Assembly (NCBI RefSeq): GCF_001620065.1
Contig: NZ_LQGV01000001.1
Span: forward strand, 124,001 to 188,000
Origin: Microbacterium sp. TNHR37B
Lineage (GTDB): Bacteria > Actinomycetota > Actinomycetes > Actinomycetales > Microbacteriaceae
DNA length: 64,000 nucleotides
Direction of reading: 5' to 3'
Of this stretch, positions 63,136-64,000 are shown piece after piece. The notes under the pieces are model-generated. The model made no database searches, had not been told where the DNA came from, and was given only the letters and a program-made list of their open reading frames with translations. The stretch's first letter is position 1; the number at the start of each line of letters is the position of its first letter. A program made the position numbers and the translations under genes.

Positions 63136-64000
63136 CGCACGTCGATCGAGATGGTGATCGTCGTCCCGCGCTGCTGCAGGGTCTTGGCGTCAGGGCTCTG
63201 AGAGACGACCTCGGTGAGGTCGTTCTGCGCGATGTTCCATGGAAAGACCACGCCGCTCACCTCGAACCCGGCGTCGGTCAGCGTCTGGACGGCGCGGTCG
63301 CGGGTCATCCCGCGTACATCGGGGACCTCGAACAGCTGGGGGCCGCGAGAGATGACGAGCGTCACCCTCTCGCCGGGGCGCCACGATCCGCCGCCTTCGC
63401 GCTCCTGCATCCGGATGACGCGGCCCTTTTCGACCGACGTGCTGTACTCCTGCGTCGTCGTGACCTTCAGGTCGACCTTCTTGAGGGTGGACGTGGCAGC
63501 GGCCTCGGTGTCACCCACGACGTCGGGAACGGGACCGAGTGAGTAGCGGATCTCCGCGCTGGATCCCTGGAGCACGGTGCAGCCCTGAGCGCAGGGGATG
63601 GGGTCTGCGACACCGGCTTGAGTGATGAACACGCGGACGACGCGATCCTCGTCGAACGACGTGAAATAGGGGTTCGAGAGGGCGACGTCGATCTGCGCAT
63701 CGCGCAACAGCTGCGTCACCGTCTCCACGGTCTTGTTCTCGAGCGTGGGGAGTGTGACCTCGGCCGGTCCGAGAGAGACGACGACGGTCACCCGGGTCTG
63801 CTTCTCCACTCGCGTCCCGGGCTCGGGATCGGTGCGGATGGTCTCGCCCTCGGCGACCTCGAGACTGTTCCGGCCCTCCTGCACGGAGGTGAGTTCGTGG
63901 CTGCGGAGCTCCGCGGCGGCCTCGTCGAAGCTCTTGCCACGGACATCCGGCACGCTCACGAGGGCACCCGGACCCGAACCGAACCACCAGCCCGTGCCGG
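63129..64000 (-). CDS. C-terminal PASTA region of a PknB-type Ser/Thr kinase (5' end outside window)
   Basis: About 290 residues in an open frame that enters from the window edge. The visible part begins just after a membrane helix (GWWFGSGPGALVS) and contains four PASTA repeats, starting near VPDVRGKSFDEAAAELRSHE, VTLPTLENKTVETVTQLLRD, VPDVVGDTEAAATSTLKKVD and VPDVRGMTRDRAVQTLTDAG. PASTA repeats bind cell-wall muropeptides outside the cell and activate the kinase domain inside, which lies beyond position 64000. The second repeat carries a Cys pair (IPCAQGCTVLQ) that may be a disulfide. It could phosphorylate GarA. Confidence 0.88.
   Translation of the reverse strand, partial: GTGWWFGSGPGALVSVPDVRGKSFDEAAAELRSHELTSVQEGRNSLEVAEGETIRTDPEPGTRVEKQTRVTVVVSLGPAEVTLPTLENKTVETVTQLLRDAQIDVALSNPYFTSFDEDRVVRVFITQAGVADPIPCAQGCTVLQGSSAEIRYSLGPVPDVVGDTEAAATSTLKKVDLKVTTTQEYSTSVEKGRVIRMQEREGGGSWRPGERVTLVISRGPQLFEVPDVRGMTRDRAVQTLTDAGFEVSGVVFPWNIAQNDLTEVVSQSPDAKTLQQRGTTITISIDVRR

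Overview
The window is very GC-rich, with dense short-overlap operons, many GTG starts, a GarA-MerR-MerR cluster, a class II DAHP synthase and a PASTA kinase. Together these point to an actinobacterium, most likely a Microbacteriaceae member of Microbacterium type. No rRNA, tRNA or CRISPR array was recognised. Most of the window reads as ordinary chromosome; one stretch of about 3.9 kb (roughly 25.56-29.44 kb) looks like an inserted accessory island.

Layout. 0-9 kb: the 3' part of an acyl-CoA ligase, small membrane proteins, a decayed ClbS/DfsB-type gene, an acetyltransferase, a lipoprotein, an acyltransferase-3 membrane protein with an SD-sequestering hairpin, a DedA/histidine kinase/response regulator unit and a MerR regulator. 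9-14 kb: a five-gene iron-siderophore uptake operon behind a DtxR/IdeR-like box. 14.6-18 kb: a TPP riboswitch driving thiM-thiE-thiD/tenA, which salvages both halves of thiamine. 18-20.4 kb: an ABC exporter with its TetR regulator and a probable operator. 20.4-24.5 kb: an atypical histidine phosphatase, an orphan NrdI-like flavodoxin and a full-length bifunctional AdhE with a palindrome inside its promoter. 24.6-29.9 kb: a DUF222/HNH gene cut into two halves, with the island (excisionase-like HTH, HNH nuclease, HIRAN-like protein and several orphans) between them. 30-31.3 kb: an aldo/keto reductase and a DUF1905 protein.

31.3-42.1 kb is a complete Gram-positive type IV pilus locus: major pilin, two minor pilin-like proteins, a PilX-like protein with a beta-helix-like repeat region, prepilin peptidase, PilM, PilN, PilO, PilT and PilC on one strand, and PilB facing them. 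A strong hairpin after the pilin gene probably sets a high pilin-to-machinery ratio. 42.3-49.8 kb holds a BrkB/YihY membrane protein, glycogen phosphorylase, a glutamine amidotransferase, a CYTH protein, dihydrolipoamide dehydrogenase and a CopC-like protein. 50-64 kb holds the garA cluster, two orphan ParA/MinD-type ATPases on either side of pyruvate carboxylase, peptide deformylase, a long-chain acyl-CoA synthetase, a ROK glucokinase, a PlsC-type acyltransferase, DAHP synthase and the PASTA tail of a Ser/Thr kinase.

A recurring signal is TAGRST-like -10 hexamers placed 6-9 bases before start codons, which implies that many genes here are transcribed as leaderless mRNAs; this was used to choose several starts.
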